Assembly (NCBI RefSeq): GCF_021018745.1
Contig: NZ_CP063845.1
Coordinates: 1,612,001 to 1,676,000, forward strand
Direction of reading: 5' to 3'
Origin: Gloeobacter morelensis MG652769
Lineage (GTDB): Bacteria; Cyanobacteriota; Cyanobacteriia; Gloeobacterales; Gloeobacteraceae
DNA: 64,000 nt
The notes under the pieces were generated by a model. It worked only from the letters and a program-made list of their open reading frames with translations. It did not search any database and had not been told where the DNA came from. Below, in pieces: positions 26,474-38,700 of the stretch. The translations under genes were made by a program, and so were the position numbers. Positions within the stretch are counted from its first letter, which is position 1, and the number at the start of each line of letters is the position of its first letter.

Positions 26474-28906
26474 CTACTCGCAGCGCAGGGCCACCATCGG
26501 GTCAACCCGAGTCGCCCGCCGGGCCGGGACGAAGCTTGCGACCATCACCACCGCGACCAGCAACAGCGCAACGACCGCGAAAGTCGGCGCGTCGGCGGCG
26601 CTTATCCCGAAGAGCAGACTGGCCAGGAACTGGGCTGCGACGAAGGCTACCGCGAGCCCGACGGTAATTCCCGCGAGGGCAAGCACGATGCCTTCTTGCA
26701 TCACCAGCTTGAAGATGTCCCGCGGTCTGGCGCCCAGGGAGAGGCGGACGCCGAACTCGTGGGTGCGCTGGTTGACCGAGTAGGCCATCACGCCGTAAAT
26801 ACCGATGATCGCGAGCAGTAGCGCCGCACTGGCAAAACCGCCGACCAGCAGCGTGTTGAGGCGAGCGGCGGCGGTCGAGTTGGCCAGGTGTTGTTCTAGG
26901 GTCTTGATATCCATGACTGGTTGTTCGCGGTCCACGGCCTGCAACTCGGTGCGGATGGCACCGGAGAGCGCGCGCGGGTTGGTTTCGGTGCGCACGACGA
27001 GCGTGCTGGGCTGCCAGTCACTCTGCAAGTAGGGCACGTAAAGCGCCAACTCCGGTTCGGCACCCAGGCCCTGGTGCCGGACATTGCCGACGACGCCGAC
27101 AATCGTCATCCAGGGGTCGCCTGCTTCGATGCGGATGCGGCGGCCGACCGGGTCGGTATTGGGCCAGAAGCGATCGGCCAGTGCCCGGCTGACAAGTGCC
27201 ACTTTCAGGGTGGCTTTATCGTCGCGCTCGGCGAAGCTGCGCCCCTTCAGCAGCGCAATCCCCATTGCCCGGAAGTAGTCGGGGCTGACCACGTGCCCGC
27301 CCACCATCGGTGTCTGACTCGGGTCCACCGGTCGCCCTTCGAGCAACAGGCTTACCCGTGCGCCCGTCCCGCTCAGGGGCAGGCTGTCGATCGCACCGGC
27401 GGCCTTGACACCCGGCAGGGCCGCGATGCGCTCCAGGGCCTGCTTGAAGAAGCGTTGCTGGCTTTGATCCTCGCGGTAGCGGGGGCCGGTCGGCGACACT
27501 TGCATCGTCAGAGCCTGGCTGGGGTCGAAACCGGCCTCAACTTGCTGCAGGCGCACCAGGCTGGAGACAAAAAGCCCGGCGCCAATCAAGAGCACCAGCG
27601 CCAGTGCCACCTCCGAAGCCACCAGCAGGCTGCGCAGACGGTTGCGCTTCGGCCCGCCGGTCGAACCGCGCCCGCCGTCTTTGAGCGTTTCATTGAGGTT
27701 GACTTTGGCGGTCTGCAGGGCCGGGGCGAGGCCAAAGACCACCCCCGTCAATAGGGAAACGGCCAGGGTGAAAGCGAGCACCCAGCCGTCCAGGGCAATT
27801 TCCTGGCTTCGGGGCAACTCGGCCGGACTGACGGCTACCAGGCCCTTCAGTCCCCAGTAGGCCAGTAGCAGGCCGAGGGCGGCCCCCAGTAGTGAGAGCA
27901 GCAGGCTCTCGCTCAGCAACTGCCGGATGATTCGCCCCCGGCTTGCCCCGAGCGCCAGGCGGATTGCCATCTCTTTTTCGCGCACGGTCGCCTGGGCCAT
28001 TTGCAGGTTGGCGACGTTGGCGCAGGCGATCAGCAGCACGCAGGCGACCGCTCCCGCCAGCACCAATAGCGTCGGCTGGATGTCGCCGACGAGCTGTTGA
28101 TGCAGCGGGACTATCGTGATTCCCCACTCGCCGTTGGTGTCCGGGTACTGGCGCACCAAGCGGCCGGCAACCAGATCCAGGTCGGCTTTCGCCTCGGCCA
28201 GGGTGAGCCCCGGCTTCATGCGGGCAATCACTTGTAAGTAGCGCGTATCGCGCATCTGGGTCACTTCCGTGGCACCCGCCTTGTGCTCGGGTACGCGGTC
28301 GCGCGGCGGAATCCACAGCTCTGTACGCTCCGGGAAGCGGAAGCTCGTCGGCATGATGCCGATCACGGTAAAGCGTTCGCCGTCGATGGTGAGCGTCTGG
28401 CCGATTAAAGCCGGGTCGGACCCGAAGCGGCGCTGCCACAGGCTCTCGCTGACCACGACCACCTGATTTTTGCCGGGTTGCTCTTCTTCGAGCGCGAAGG
28501 TCCGCCCGAGCAAGGGCCGCACGCCCAGCACCGTGAAGAAGCTGGCGGAGGTGACGGTCCCTTGCAGGCGTTCTGACTGTGCCCGGTCTGTGACGTTCAA
28601 GTTGCGGGAGCGAAAGGCGGCGATCTGATCGAAGACCCGGTTGTCGTCTCGCCAGTCGAGAAAGTTGGCCGGTGAGGCCGGCACTTTCTGCCCCCAGGCT
28701 TCCTTGGCGTAGGTTTCCCAGACCGACACCAGCCTGTCTGGGTTGGCGTAGGCGAGGGGTTGCAGCAGCAGGGCGTTGACGACGCTGAAAATGGCGCTGC
28801 TCGAACCGATGCCCAGGGCCAGGGCGAACACCGCCACGGCTGTAAAGAGCGGTTTCTTGATTAAAATCCGCGCACTGTATCTCAAGTCTTGCCAGAGTGA
28901 TTCCAC
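26474..28906 (-). CDS. ADOP/MacB-type ABC transporter permease
   Basis: 810 residues from a GTG at 28906, preceded by GGAGG at normal spacing. Two permease halves: each has a MacB-like periplasmic core and an FtsX transmembrane block. The start (DLRYSARILIKKPLFTAVAVFALALGIG) and the end (FVPARRATRVDPMVALRCE) are typical of the 'acidobacterial duplicated orphan permease' (ADOP) type, which carries no ATPase domain. In this locus a MacB/LolD-class ATPase and a membrane fusion protein are encoded about 31 kb upstream on the same strand (59483-60211 and 60243-61496), so the three could form one tripartite-like exporter with its genes separated by the synthetases. Export of a peptide or lipid product is inferred. 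Confidence 0.9.
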   Translation of the reverse strand: MESLWQDLRYSARILIKKPLFTAVAVFALALGIGSSSAIFSVVNALLLQPLAYANPDRLVSVWETYAKEAWGQKVPASPANFLDWRDDNRVFDQIAAFRSRNLNVTDRAQSERLQGTVTSASFFTVLGVRPLLGRTFALEEEQPGKNQVVVVSESLWQRRFGSDPALIGQTLTIDGERFTVIGIMPTSFRFPERTELWIPPRDRVPEHKAGATEVTQMRDTRYLQVIARMKPGLTLAEAKADLDLVAGRLVRQYPDTNGEWGITIVPLHQQLVGDIQPTLLVLAGAVACVLLIACANVANLQMAQATVREKEMAIRLALGASRGRIIRQLLSESLLLSLLGAALGLLLAYWGLKGLVAVSPAELPRSQEIALDGWVLAFTLAVSLLTGVVFGLAPALQTAKVNLNETLKDGGRGSTGGPKRNRLRSLLVASEVALALVLLIGAGLFVSSLVRLQQVEAGFDPSQALTMQVSPTGPRYREDQSQQRFFKQALERIAALPGVKAAGAIDSLPLSGTGARVSLLLEGRPVDPSQTPMVGGHVVSPDYFRAMGIALLKGRSFAERDDKATLKVALVSRALADRFWPNTDPVGRRIRIEAGDPWMTIVGVVGNVRHQGLGAEPELALYVPYLQSDWQPSTLVVRTETNPRALSGAIRTELQAVDREQPVMDIKTLEQHLANSTAAARLNTLLVGGFASAALLLAIIGIYGVMAYSVNQRTHEFGVRLSLGARPRDIFKLVMQEGIVLALAGITVGLAVAFVAAQFLASLLFGISAADAPTFAVVALLLVAVVMVASFVPARRATRVDPMVALRCE

Positions 28907-28955
28907 CGTCAGCCTCCATTACTAAGTGGACATTGGTTTGGTTGCAGCAAAGCGA

Positions 28956-29714
28956 CTACTGACCTTTGAGCAGGAAGCGCAGGCGCAGGAGCGCCTTACC
29001 CAGCTTGTGCAACACGGCGGCGGAACGTTTGCTCGAGAAATACTTGCGCAAGAACGCGAAGCGCTGGTAGCTGAAACCGAGCTGGAGTGCGGAGAGCGCG
29101 TGGCAACAGATCTCGGTAGTGCGGGAGGCGTACTCGGGGCGCATGATATCGATGAGCAAGATGTAGCGATTTTCAGAAGTGTTGTTCCAGGCCGTGTGGA
29201 CGTGGGCATCGCAGAACATCAAGATCTTGCCGTCTTCCCAACCGCGCATCTCGTTGCCGACTTTGAAACCGCATTCGGGTAACGGGGCGGGCACACCCAG
29301 GCCCATGTGGCAGCGGATGATCGCGTTGGTATCGCCGTGGTGGGGTCTGATCGTCGTGTTGGGTTCGAGTACGTTTAGCGAACCGCCGGTCATGTTCGGA
29401 ATCGATGCCAGCAGTGCGGCGGTCTTCGGGCACTTTTTGCAGTTGTCGTGGGATCTGGTCTTCCAGAAATAGAAGCCAAAAGTTTTCCAGCGCTTCGGTT
29501 TGGTGACCATGTCGGCAATTGGATAGGGCGTCATGATGTCGCCGTTTTCTTTCAGCAGATTTTCCAGTTCTTCGCGCACTTCGAGCCATTGAGACTCGAC
29601 TCTTTCTACCCAGGGAAAGTCGCGCTTGTCGAAATAGTAGGGCTCTGTACCTCTGAACTTGCCGCCGTGAAACGCGAACCAGAGTTTGCTCGCTTTGTTC
29701 AGCGTCTGAGTCAT
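28956..29714 (-). CDS. aspartyl/asparaginyl beta-hydroxylase-like 2-oxoglutarate/Fe(II) oxygenase
   Basis: 252 residues; ATG at 29714 with AGGAG upstream. The fold signature is SIPNMTGGSLNVLEPNTTIRPHHGDTNAIIRCHMGLGVP, where HHGD gives the iron-binding His/Asp, followed by AHVHTAWNNTSENRYILLIDI, where the distal His and the Arg (ENR) bind iron and 2-oxoglutarate. Members of this family in NRPS clusters, such as SyrP, hydroxylate the beta-carbon of a carrier-bound amino acid. It directly follows NRPS2 (36-bp gap), so it probably hydroxylates a residue of the peptide. None of the A-domain codes reads as a clear Asp or Asn code, so the target residue is open; the unassigned first residue of NRPS1 is the best candidate. 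The Cys-rich segment NCKKCPKT is unexplained. Confidence 0.88.
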   Translation of the reverse strand: MTQTLNKASKLWFAFHGGKFRGTEPYYFDKRDFPWVERVESQWLEVREELENLLKENGDIMTPYPIADMVTKPKRWKTFGFYFWKTRSHDNCKKCPKTAALLASIPNMTGGSLNVLEPNTTIRPHHGDTNAIIRCHMGLGVPAPLPECGFKVGNEMRGWEDGKILMFCDAHVHTAWNNTSENRYILLIDIMRPEYASRTTEICCHALSALQLGFSYQRFAFLRKYFSSKRSAAVLHKLGKALLRLRFLLKGQ

Positions 29715-29750
29715 GGACGTCTCCTGTGGTTGTATTGTTCTGGACTTTTT

Positions 29751-32700
29751 TTACTGGGCTGCCATCGCCTGCACCCGGTGCGATCGTGCCGCCTGTGCGT
29801 GCGCCGCTGCGAGGAAACCCTCCAGCCGTTCGGCCGTTACCTGAACGTCGGGATTTTTGACGATCGAGTAGTGGTCACCGGTGACGGCCTCGATGTGCAG
29901 GCCGCCAAGGGCGATTCCACTCCAGTCGGCAATCGGTGTGCGTTGCCTTTGAGCGGCCTGTTCGCTGGAGAGCAGCAGCGTAATCCGGCCTGAATAAGCG
30001 CGGGGCACATACTGTTGCAGCGCCCGGTAGTTGGTTTTGTACACCTGCATCAGCTTGTGGAGCTGTACAGACCGGGTCTTTTCGACTGCGGCGTTGGCGC
30101 TGCTCCAGTCGAGAATGGCCTGCAGTTGTCCGTCCAGTCCGGTCACCGCCGGGTCGGGCGGCAGTGCCACTTCGGTGCCAAGCAAGTCGGCGACGTTCTG
30201 GGCGAAGGCCGCGACCAGGTGGGCGTCGTCCGTCCCCCGGTTGCTGCGCTCGCCATCGGGAAGCGCACTGTCGAGCAAGGCGAGCAAATCGACCTGCTGG
30301 CCTTGCTGCTCCAGTTGTTGCGCCATCTCGTAAGCGACGACCCCGCCCAGGGACCAGCCGCCCAGCAGGTAGGGACCAGCCGGCTGCACCCGGCGCATTG
30401 TCTTGATATAGTGCGCGGCCATCTTTTCGATCGAGTCGAGGAGCGGTTGCCCATCGGCCAGGCCGGGGGACTGGAGGCCGTAGAAGGGTTGTTCTTTGTG
30501 CAGGTGGCGGGCCAGTTCGATGTAGCAGAGGACGCTGCCACCTACCGGGTGGATGCAGAAGAAGGGCCGCCGCACACCGGCAGGCTGAATCGCCACGATC
30601 GGGGAACCGGAAGGCCGGTTTGGTGTGTCGGTTTCGGCCGGACTGTGGGGGCGCTGACCGAACAGAAGCGGTAGAGGAAAGGCGCCCTTCAATTTCTCGA
30701 CGGCTCGCTGTACCTGCCGTTCGACCGCATCGCCCTCGAAGAATCTGGACAGGCGTTGCCCCAGGCGCGACAGCCGATTGCCCAGGGATTGCGCCTCAGC
30801 AACAGGGGTTTGCTCTTGCAGGACAAGCGCCAGGGCCTCGATCGTCGGCTTCTCGAAAAGTACAGGCAGGGTGACACTCTGACCGAATGCCTCGCGCACT
30901 TCTTCGAGTAGGCGCATGGCGAGCAGGGAGTGACCGCCCAGTTCAAAGAAGTCGTCTCGAACGCTAACGGGCTTCACTTCGAGCAACCGCTCCCAGATGC
31001 GGGTCAGTTGCACCTCGCGGGGGTTGCGAGGCGCCAGGAAGTCCTCTCCCGCTTCCGGGCGGGCGGCATCAGGAACGGGCAGGGCGCGGCGGTCGAGCTT
31101 GCCGTTTATATTCAGGGGCAATTCCGCCAGGAATACGTACAAAGAGGGCAGCATGTAGGGCGGCAAGCAGCCCTGCAACCAGGCACGCAACTCGCTCTCC
31201 AGAAGGGATTCTTTTGCCACCACGTAGGCGACAAGCCGCCTGTCGGTCCCCTGCCCGTCGGCACAGGCGATTACAGCACAGGAGCGCACTCCCGCGTGTC
31301 CCGACAACGCCGAGGCCACCTCCCCAGGCTCGACCCGGTGACCACGTATCTTCACCTGGTCGTCCGTGCGCCCTAAAAACTCGATACGACCGTCCACCCG
31401 GAATCGCGCCAGGTCGCCACTGCGGTACAACCGTGCCCCTGGCCGCTCGCTGTAAGGATGCGGCACAAACTTCTCAGCCGTCAAAGCCGCACGACCCAGA
31501 TAGCCCCGCGCTAGACCGGCACCACCCAGACAGAGCTCTCCCGCGACTCCGACCGGCACCGGCCGACCGTTGCTATCGAGAATGTACGCCTCGGTGCCTC
31601 CAATCGGCCGACCGATGGAAGGCAATGGGCCATCTGCTATCGGCGGGACGACCCCGGAAGTAGAGACGACCGTGTTCTCCGTTGGGCCGTAGTTATTGGA
31701 AAGTGCAAACGGTAGACCCGGCGGTGGTGACGAGTGCAGGGTGTCCCCGCCCACAAACAGCCAGCGCAGGGGAGCTTTTTCAGGCCAGGGCAGGGTGAGC
31801 ACCCGCTCGGCAAGCGGAGTGGGCAAGAAGCAGTGGGTGATCTGGCGATCGAGCAGCCAGTCGCGCAGGTCGGTTGGACAGAGGCGGGTGTGGGTATCGG
31901 GGAAGTGGAGGGAGGCACCGGCGCACAGGCAGGTCCAGACTTCCCATGCACAGGCGTCGAAGGCGGGTGCGGCGATTTGTGCAGCCCGGTCTCCGGGAGC
32001 GAAGGAGAAGGTTTTGAGGTGCCAGCGGATCAAGTTGGCGAGGTTGCGTCGTTCGACCTGGACACCTTTTGGGTTGCCTGTGGAGCCTGAGGTGTAGATG
32101 ACGTAGGCGAGGTCTGCCGGTGCAGACAAGCCGGGCAGATTGCTTTCTGCTCCCGGTATGTACAGCAGATCGTCCCCTTCGACCTTGGTTAGCCGGCCTG
32201 CTGTATTCAGGCAGAGCACACGAGCATTGGAGGTTGGCAGGATAGGAGCGAGGTGTTCTTGAGCGAGCAGCACCGGCACCTGAGCGTCGGTCAGCAAGTA
32301 GGTCAACCGCTCAGCCGGGTAGGCCGGGTCGAGCGGCACGTAGGCCCCGCCCGCCTTCAAGATTGCCAGCATGCCAATGACGGCCTCGGCTGAACGTTCG
32401 GCGAAAAGACCGACCAGCGACCCCGGTCCGACGCCGAGTGCCTGCAAGCGGTGGGCGAGGCGGTTGGCGCGGGTGTTCAGTTCGCCATAGCTCAAGCGCT
32501 GAGTGTCTGCCCACTCCAGGGCCGGTGCTTCGGGAGTCAGTTCGGCATGGCGCTCGAACAGTTCATGGACACAGGCCGTTTCCGCTGTGGGTACTGCCGG
32601 GTTCCACTCGACAAGCACCTGGCGGCGTTCCGACTCCGATAGCAGCGGCAATCGCGACAACCGTGTCTCTGGACGGGCGACGATGCCTGCCAGAAGCACA

Positions 32701-35700
32701 CCGAAGCGCTCCGCCAAACTCTCGACTGTCTCCACATCGAAAATGTCTGTGCTGTACTCGAAGCCACCGCACAATCCCGACGGACCTTCTTCAAGCGATA
32801 GCGTCAGGTCGAACTTCGCTGTGCGACCTTTTGCCGACAGCGACTCTATCGACAAACCAGGTAGCTCAAGCGCGGAAGCCGGGGCGTTTTGCAGAGCGAA
32901 GACTGCCTGCACCAGAGGCGAACGGCCCCATCGCTGCTGGGGTGCCAGATGCTCGACAAGCTTCTCGAAAGGTAGGTCCTGATGGGCATAAGCACCCAAC
33001 GCCGACTCGCGAGCACGGGCAATCAGTTGGCGGAAACTCGGGTCACCGCTGAGGTCGGCCCGCAAAGGCAGGGTGTTGACGAAAAAGCCAATCAGGGGTT
33101 CGAGTTCACCGCGATGACGATTGGCGACGGGGGTGCCGATGAGGAAATCGGTTTGTCCACCGCAGCGGTAGAGCAGGGTCTGCAAGGCAGCAAGCAACAC
33201 CATGAACGGTGTCGCCCCTTCGCGGCGAGCTAACAAAGCTATTGCTGTAGCTGTTTCGGGTCCCAACTCGATAGGCACCCATCCTCCGGCAGAGGAGGGA
33301 GCCTGGGGTCTTGGTCGGTCTAGAGGTAGTTCGAGCAGTGGTGGCACACCGGCTAGTTGGTTTTGCCAGTAGTGCAACTGCTCCTCAAAGGCGCCGTCCT
33401 GCAAAAAGCGGTGCTGCCACTCGGAGAAGTCTGCGTACTGCACGGAAAGAGGCGGCAAAGGTGAGGGCTGAGCGGACTGGAAGGCCGGGTAGAGAACGGC
33501 CAGTTCTCGGGTGAGCACTCCCACAGACCAGCCGTCCGCCGCGATGTGGTGCAGGGTCAAAAGCAAGGCATGCTCGTCCTCACCGAGTCGAATGACGACA
33601 GTGCGTAGCAGCGGTCCGTGTTCGAGGTCGAAGGGACGGCAGGCCTCGGCGGCGAGCAGTTGCTGGAGGTGCGCTTCACGTTGAGGTTCTGCCAGAGCGC
33701 AGAGGTCGACCACCCGCAGCGGAGCATCGTCGTTGGTGGGCGGGGCGATGCGTTGGACGGGTTGACCGCCTTGGAGGGTGAAGGTGGTGCGCAGGCTTTC
33801 GTGGCGACGCACGACTTCTGTAAAGCAGCGCCCGAGAGCATCGAGGTCGAGTGTGCCTTTGAGACGCAGGGCAAAGGGGACGTTGTAGGCAGGGTCGCCG
33901 GGTTCGAGCCGGTCTAAGAACCACAGCCGTTGCTGGGCAAAGGACTGGGCGAAGCGGGCGACACCGTCGGGTCGGGGAGCGACAGGGATGGGATCTACGC
34001 CTACCCCAATCGCAGCGGTTTCGGCTGCAACCGCGTTGCAAAGACCGGCAATAGTCGGCCGCTCGAAGAAGAGTTTGAGCGGTACTTCCAGACCGAGGGC
34101 GTCGCGCAGCCGAGAGACGGCCTGGGTGGCGCGCAGGGAGTGGCCGCCCAGTTCGAAGAAATTGTCGTGGATGCCGACCCGCTCGATACCCAGCACTTCC
34201 GACCAGACGCGGGCGACTGCACGTTCTGCGTCGGTGCGGGGAGCGACAAACCCTGCCTCGGTGTCGGGGCGCTTCGCTCCGGGAACGGGCAGGGCGCGGC
34301 GGTCGAGCTTGCCGTTTATATTCAGGGGCAATTCCGCCAGGAATACGTACAAAGAGGGCAGCATGTAGGGCGGTAGGCGGTCCTGCAACCAGCCGCGCAA
34401 CTCGGCCGTGCCCGTCTTATCGCCTTCCTGGACCACGTAGGCGACAAGCCGTTTATCTGCTTGCTCGTCATCGGCACAGGCGATTACAGCACAGGAGCGC
34501 ACTCCCGCGTGTCCCGACAACGCCGAGGCCACCTCCCCAGGCTCGACCCGGTGACCACGTATCTTCACCTGGTCGTCCGTGCGCCCTAAAAACTCGATAC
34601 GACCGTCCACCCGGAATCGCGCCAGGTCGCCACTGCGGTACAACCGTGCCCCTGGCCGCTCGCTGTAAGGATGCGGCACAAACTTCTCAGCCGTCAAAGC
34701 CGCACGACCCAGATAGCCCCGCGCTAGACCGGCACCACCCAGACAGAGCTCTCCCGCGACTCCGACCGGCACCGGCCGACCGTTGCTATCGAGAATGTAC
34801 GCCTCGGTGCCTCCAATCGGCCGACCGATGGAAGGCAATGGGCCATCTGCTATCGGCGGGACGACCCCGGAAGTAGAGACGACCGTGTTCTCCGTTGGGC
34901 CGTAGTTATTGGAAAGTGCAAACGGTAGACCCGGCGGTGGTGACGAGTGCAGGGTGTCCCCGCCCACAAACAGCCAGCGCAGGGGAGCTTTTTCAGGCCA
35001 GGGCAGGGTGAGCACCCGCTCGGCAAGCGGAGTGGGCAAGAAGCAGTGGGTGATCTGGCGATCGAGCAGCCAGTCGCGCAGGTCGGTTGGACAGAGGCGG
35101 GTGTGGGTATCGGGGAAGTGGAGGGAGGCACCGGCGCACAGGCAGGTCCAGACTTCCCATGCACAGGCGTCGAAGGCGGGTGCGGCGATTTGTGCAGCCC
35201 GGTCTCCGGGAGCGAAGGAGAAGGTTTTGAGGTGCCAGCGGATCAAGTTGGCGAGGTTGCGTCGTTCGACCTGGACACCTTTTGGGTTGCCTGTGGAGCC
35301 TGAGGTGTAGATGACGTAGGCGAGGTCTGCCGGTGCAGACAAGCCGGGCAGATTGCTTTCTGCTCCCGGTATGTACAGCAGATCGTCCCCTTCGACCTTG
35401 GTTAGCCGGCCTGCTGTATTCAGGCAGAGCACACGAGCATTGGAGGTTGGCAGGATAGGAGCGAGGTGTTCTTGAGCGAGCAGCACCGGCACCTGAGCGT
35501 CGGTCAGCAAGTAGGTCAACCGCTCAGCCGGGTAGGCCGGGTCGAGCGGCACGTAGGCCCCGCCCGCCTTCAAGATTGCCAGCATGCCAATGACGGCCTC
35601 GGCTGAACGTTCGGCGAAAAGACCGACCAGCGACCCCGGTCCGACGCCGAGTGCCTGCAAGCGGTGGGCGAGGCGGTTGGCGCGGGTGTTCAGTTCGCCA

Positions 35701-38700
35701 TAGCTCAAGCGCTGAGTGTCTGCCCACTCCAGGGCCGGTGCTTCGGGAGTCAGTTCGGCATGGCGCTCGAACAGTTCATGGACACAGGCCGTTTCCGCTG
35801 TGGGTACTGCCGGGTTCCACTCGACAAGCACCTGGCGGCGTTCCGACTCCGATAGCAGCGGCAATCGCGACAACCGTGTCTCTGGACGGGCGACGATGCC
35901 TGCCAGAAGCACACCGAAGCGCTCCGCCAAACTCTCGACTGTCTCCACATCGAAAATGTCTGTGCTGTACTCGAAGCCACCGCACAATCCCGACGGACCT
36001 TCTTCAAGCGATAGCGTCAGGTCGAACTTCGCTGTGCGACCTTTTGCCGACAGCGACTCTATCGACAAACCAGGTAGCTCAAGCGCGGAAGCCGGGGCGT
36101 TTTGCAGAGCGAAGACTGCCTGCACCAGAGGCGAACGGCCCCATCGCTGCTGGGGTGCCAGATGCTCGACAAGCTTCTCGAAAGGTAGGTCCTGATGGGC
36201 ATAAGCACCCAACGCCGACTCGCGAGCACGGGCAATCAGTTGGCGGAAACTCGGGTCACCGCTGAGGTCGGCCCGCAAAGGCAGGGTGTTGACGAAAAAG
36301 CCAATCAGGGGTTCGAGTTCACCGCGATGACGATTGGCGACGGGGGTGCCGATGAGGAAATCGGTTTGTCCACCGCAGCGGTAGAGCAGGGTCTGCAAGG
36401 CAGCAAGCAACACCATGAACGGTGTCGCCCCTTCGCGGCGAGCTAACAAAGCTATTGCTGTAGCTGTTTCGGGTCCCAACTCGATAGGCACCCATCCTCC
36501 GGCAGAGGAGGGAGCCTGGGGTCTTGGTCGGTCTAGAGGTAGTTCGAGCAGTGGTGGCACACCGGCTAGTTGGTTTTGCCAGTAGTGCAACTGCTCCTCA
36601 AAGGCGCCGTCCTGCAAAAAGCGGTGCTGCCACTCGGAGAAGTCTGCGTACTGCACGGAAAGAGGCGGCAAAGGTGAGGGCTGAGCGGACTGGAAGGCCG
36701 GGTAGAGAACGGCCAGTTCTCGGGTGAGCACTCCCACAGACCAGCCGTCCGCCGCGATGTGGTGCAGGGTCAAAAGCAAGGCATGCTCGTCCTCACCGAG
36801 TCGAATGACGACAGTGCGTAGCAGCGGTCCGTGTTCGAGGTCGAAGGGACGGCAGGCCTCGGCGGCGAGCAGTTGCTGGAGGTGCGCTTCACGTTGAGGT
36901 TCTGCCAGAGCGCAGAGGTCGACCACCCGCAGCGGAGCATCGTCGTTGGTGGGCGGGGCGATGCGTTGGACGGGTTGACCGCCTTGGAGGGTGAAGGTGG
37001 TGCGCAGGCTTTCGTGGCGACGCACGACTTCTGTAAAGCAGCGCCCGAGAGCATCGAGGTCGAGTGTGCCTTTGAGACGCAGGGCAAAGGGGACGTTGTA
37101 GGCAGGGTCGCCGGGTTCGAGCCGGTCTAAGAACCACAGCCGTTGCTGGGCAAAGGACTGGGCGAAGCGGGCGACACCGTCGGGTCGGGGAGCGACAGGG
37201 ATGGGATCTACGCCTACCCCAATCGCAGCGGTTTCGGCTGCAACCGCGTTGCAAAGACCGGCAATAGTCGGCCGCTCGAAGAAGAGTTTGAGCGGTACTT
37301 CCAGACCGAGGGCGTCGCGCAGCCGAGAGACGGCCTGGGTGGCGCGCAGGGAGTGGCCGCCCAGTTCGAAGAAATTGTCGTGGATGCCGACCCGCTCGGT
37401 ACCCAATACCTCTAGCCAGATCCCGGCCATCACCTGCTCGGCGGCGGTGCGCGGGGCAACAAAGTCAGTCCCGGCTTCCGGGCGGGCAGCATCGGGAGCA
37501 GGCAGGGCATGGCGGTCGAGTTTGCCGTTTATATTCAGCGGCAATTCCGCCAGGAACACGTAGGCCGAAGGCAACATGTACGATGGCAACCGGTTGTGCA
37601 ACCAGGCTCGCAACTCGCTCTCCAGGAAGGCTTCCCCTCGCGATACCACATAAGCGACAAGGTACTTTTCTCCTTGTTTGCCGTCGGTGCGAGCAATCAC
37701 AGCACAGGAGCGCACTCCCGCGTGTCCCGACAGCACCGACTCTACCTCCCCAGGCTCGACCCGGTGACCACGTATCTTCACCTGGTCGTCCGTCCGGCCC
37801 AAATACTCAATCACTCCGTCCACCCGGAATCGTGCCAGGTCACCACTGCGGTACAACCGTGCCCCTGGCCGCTCGCTGTAAGGGTGGGGCACAAACTTCT
37901 CAGCCGTCAGTCCCGCTCGATTCAGATAGCCCCGCGCCAGACCGATGCCGCCCAGGTACAGTTCCCCGGCTACACCGACCGGCACCGGCTGACCGTTGCT
38001 ATCGAGAATGTACGCCTCGGTGCCTCCAATCGGCCGACCAATCGGAGTACCCCTACCCAACTCCAGCGGGTGGCAACAACTGAACGTCGTGTTCTCAGTC
38101 GGGCCGTAGCCGTTGATCAGCTGGCATCGACCGGCACTCGACAGCAGACGCTCCGCATGAGCGAGCGATACCGCATCGCCACCGGCAAGCAAGTGTGACA
38201 GCGACCTCAGCACCGGCAGTTGTTCATCGACCATCACCCGAAACAGACCGGCACTCAGCCAGAGCGTATCGACCGCGTGGGTAGTAATCAGAGCGGCCAG
38301 TTCGCTACTGCCGAGGGGTCCAGCCGGGGCGATGGCGAGGCGGGCACCGTTGAGCAGCGGTCCCCAGATTTCGAAAGTGGCGGCATCGAAGCACAGGGGA
38401 GCGAACTGGAGGAAGACCTGTTCTGAGTGGAAGTGCAGGTAGCCGGGTTCGCGGACGAGTCGGTTGATGGCCTGGTGCGGGACGAGGACGCCTTTCGGGT
38501 TGCCGGTGGAGCCTGAGGTGTACATCACACAGGCAAGAGCGGCAGAACTTACTTCGGCGGATAGATTCTCGCCATCTTCAGGGCCTTGCACATCTGCGTC
38601 TGCAAAAAAGAGCACACGAGCATTGGAGGTTGGCAGGATAGGAGCGAGGTGTTCTTGAGCGAGCAGCACCGGCACCTGAGCGTCGGTCAGCAAGTAGGTC

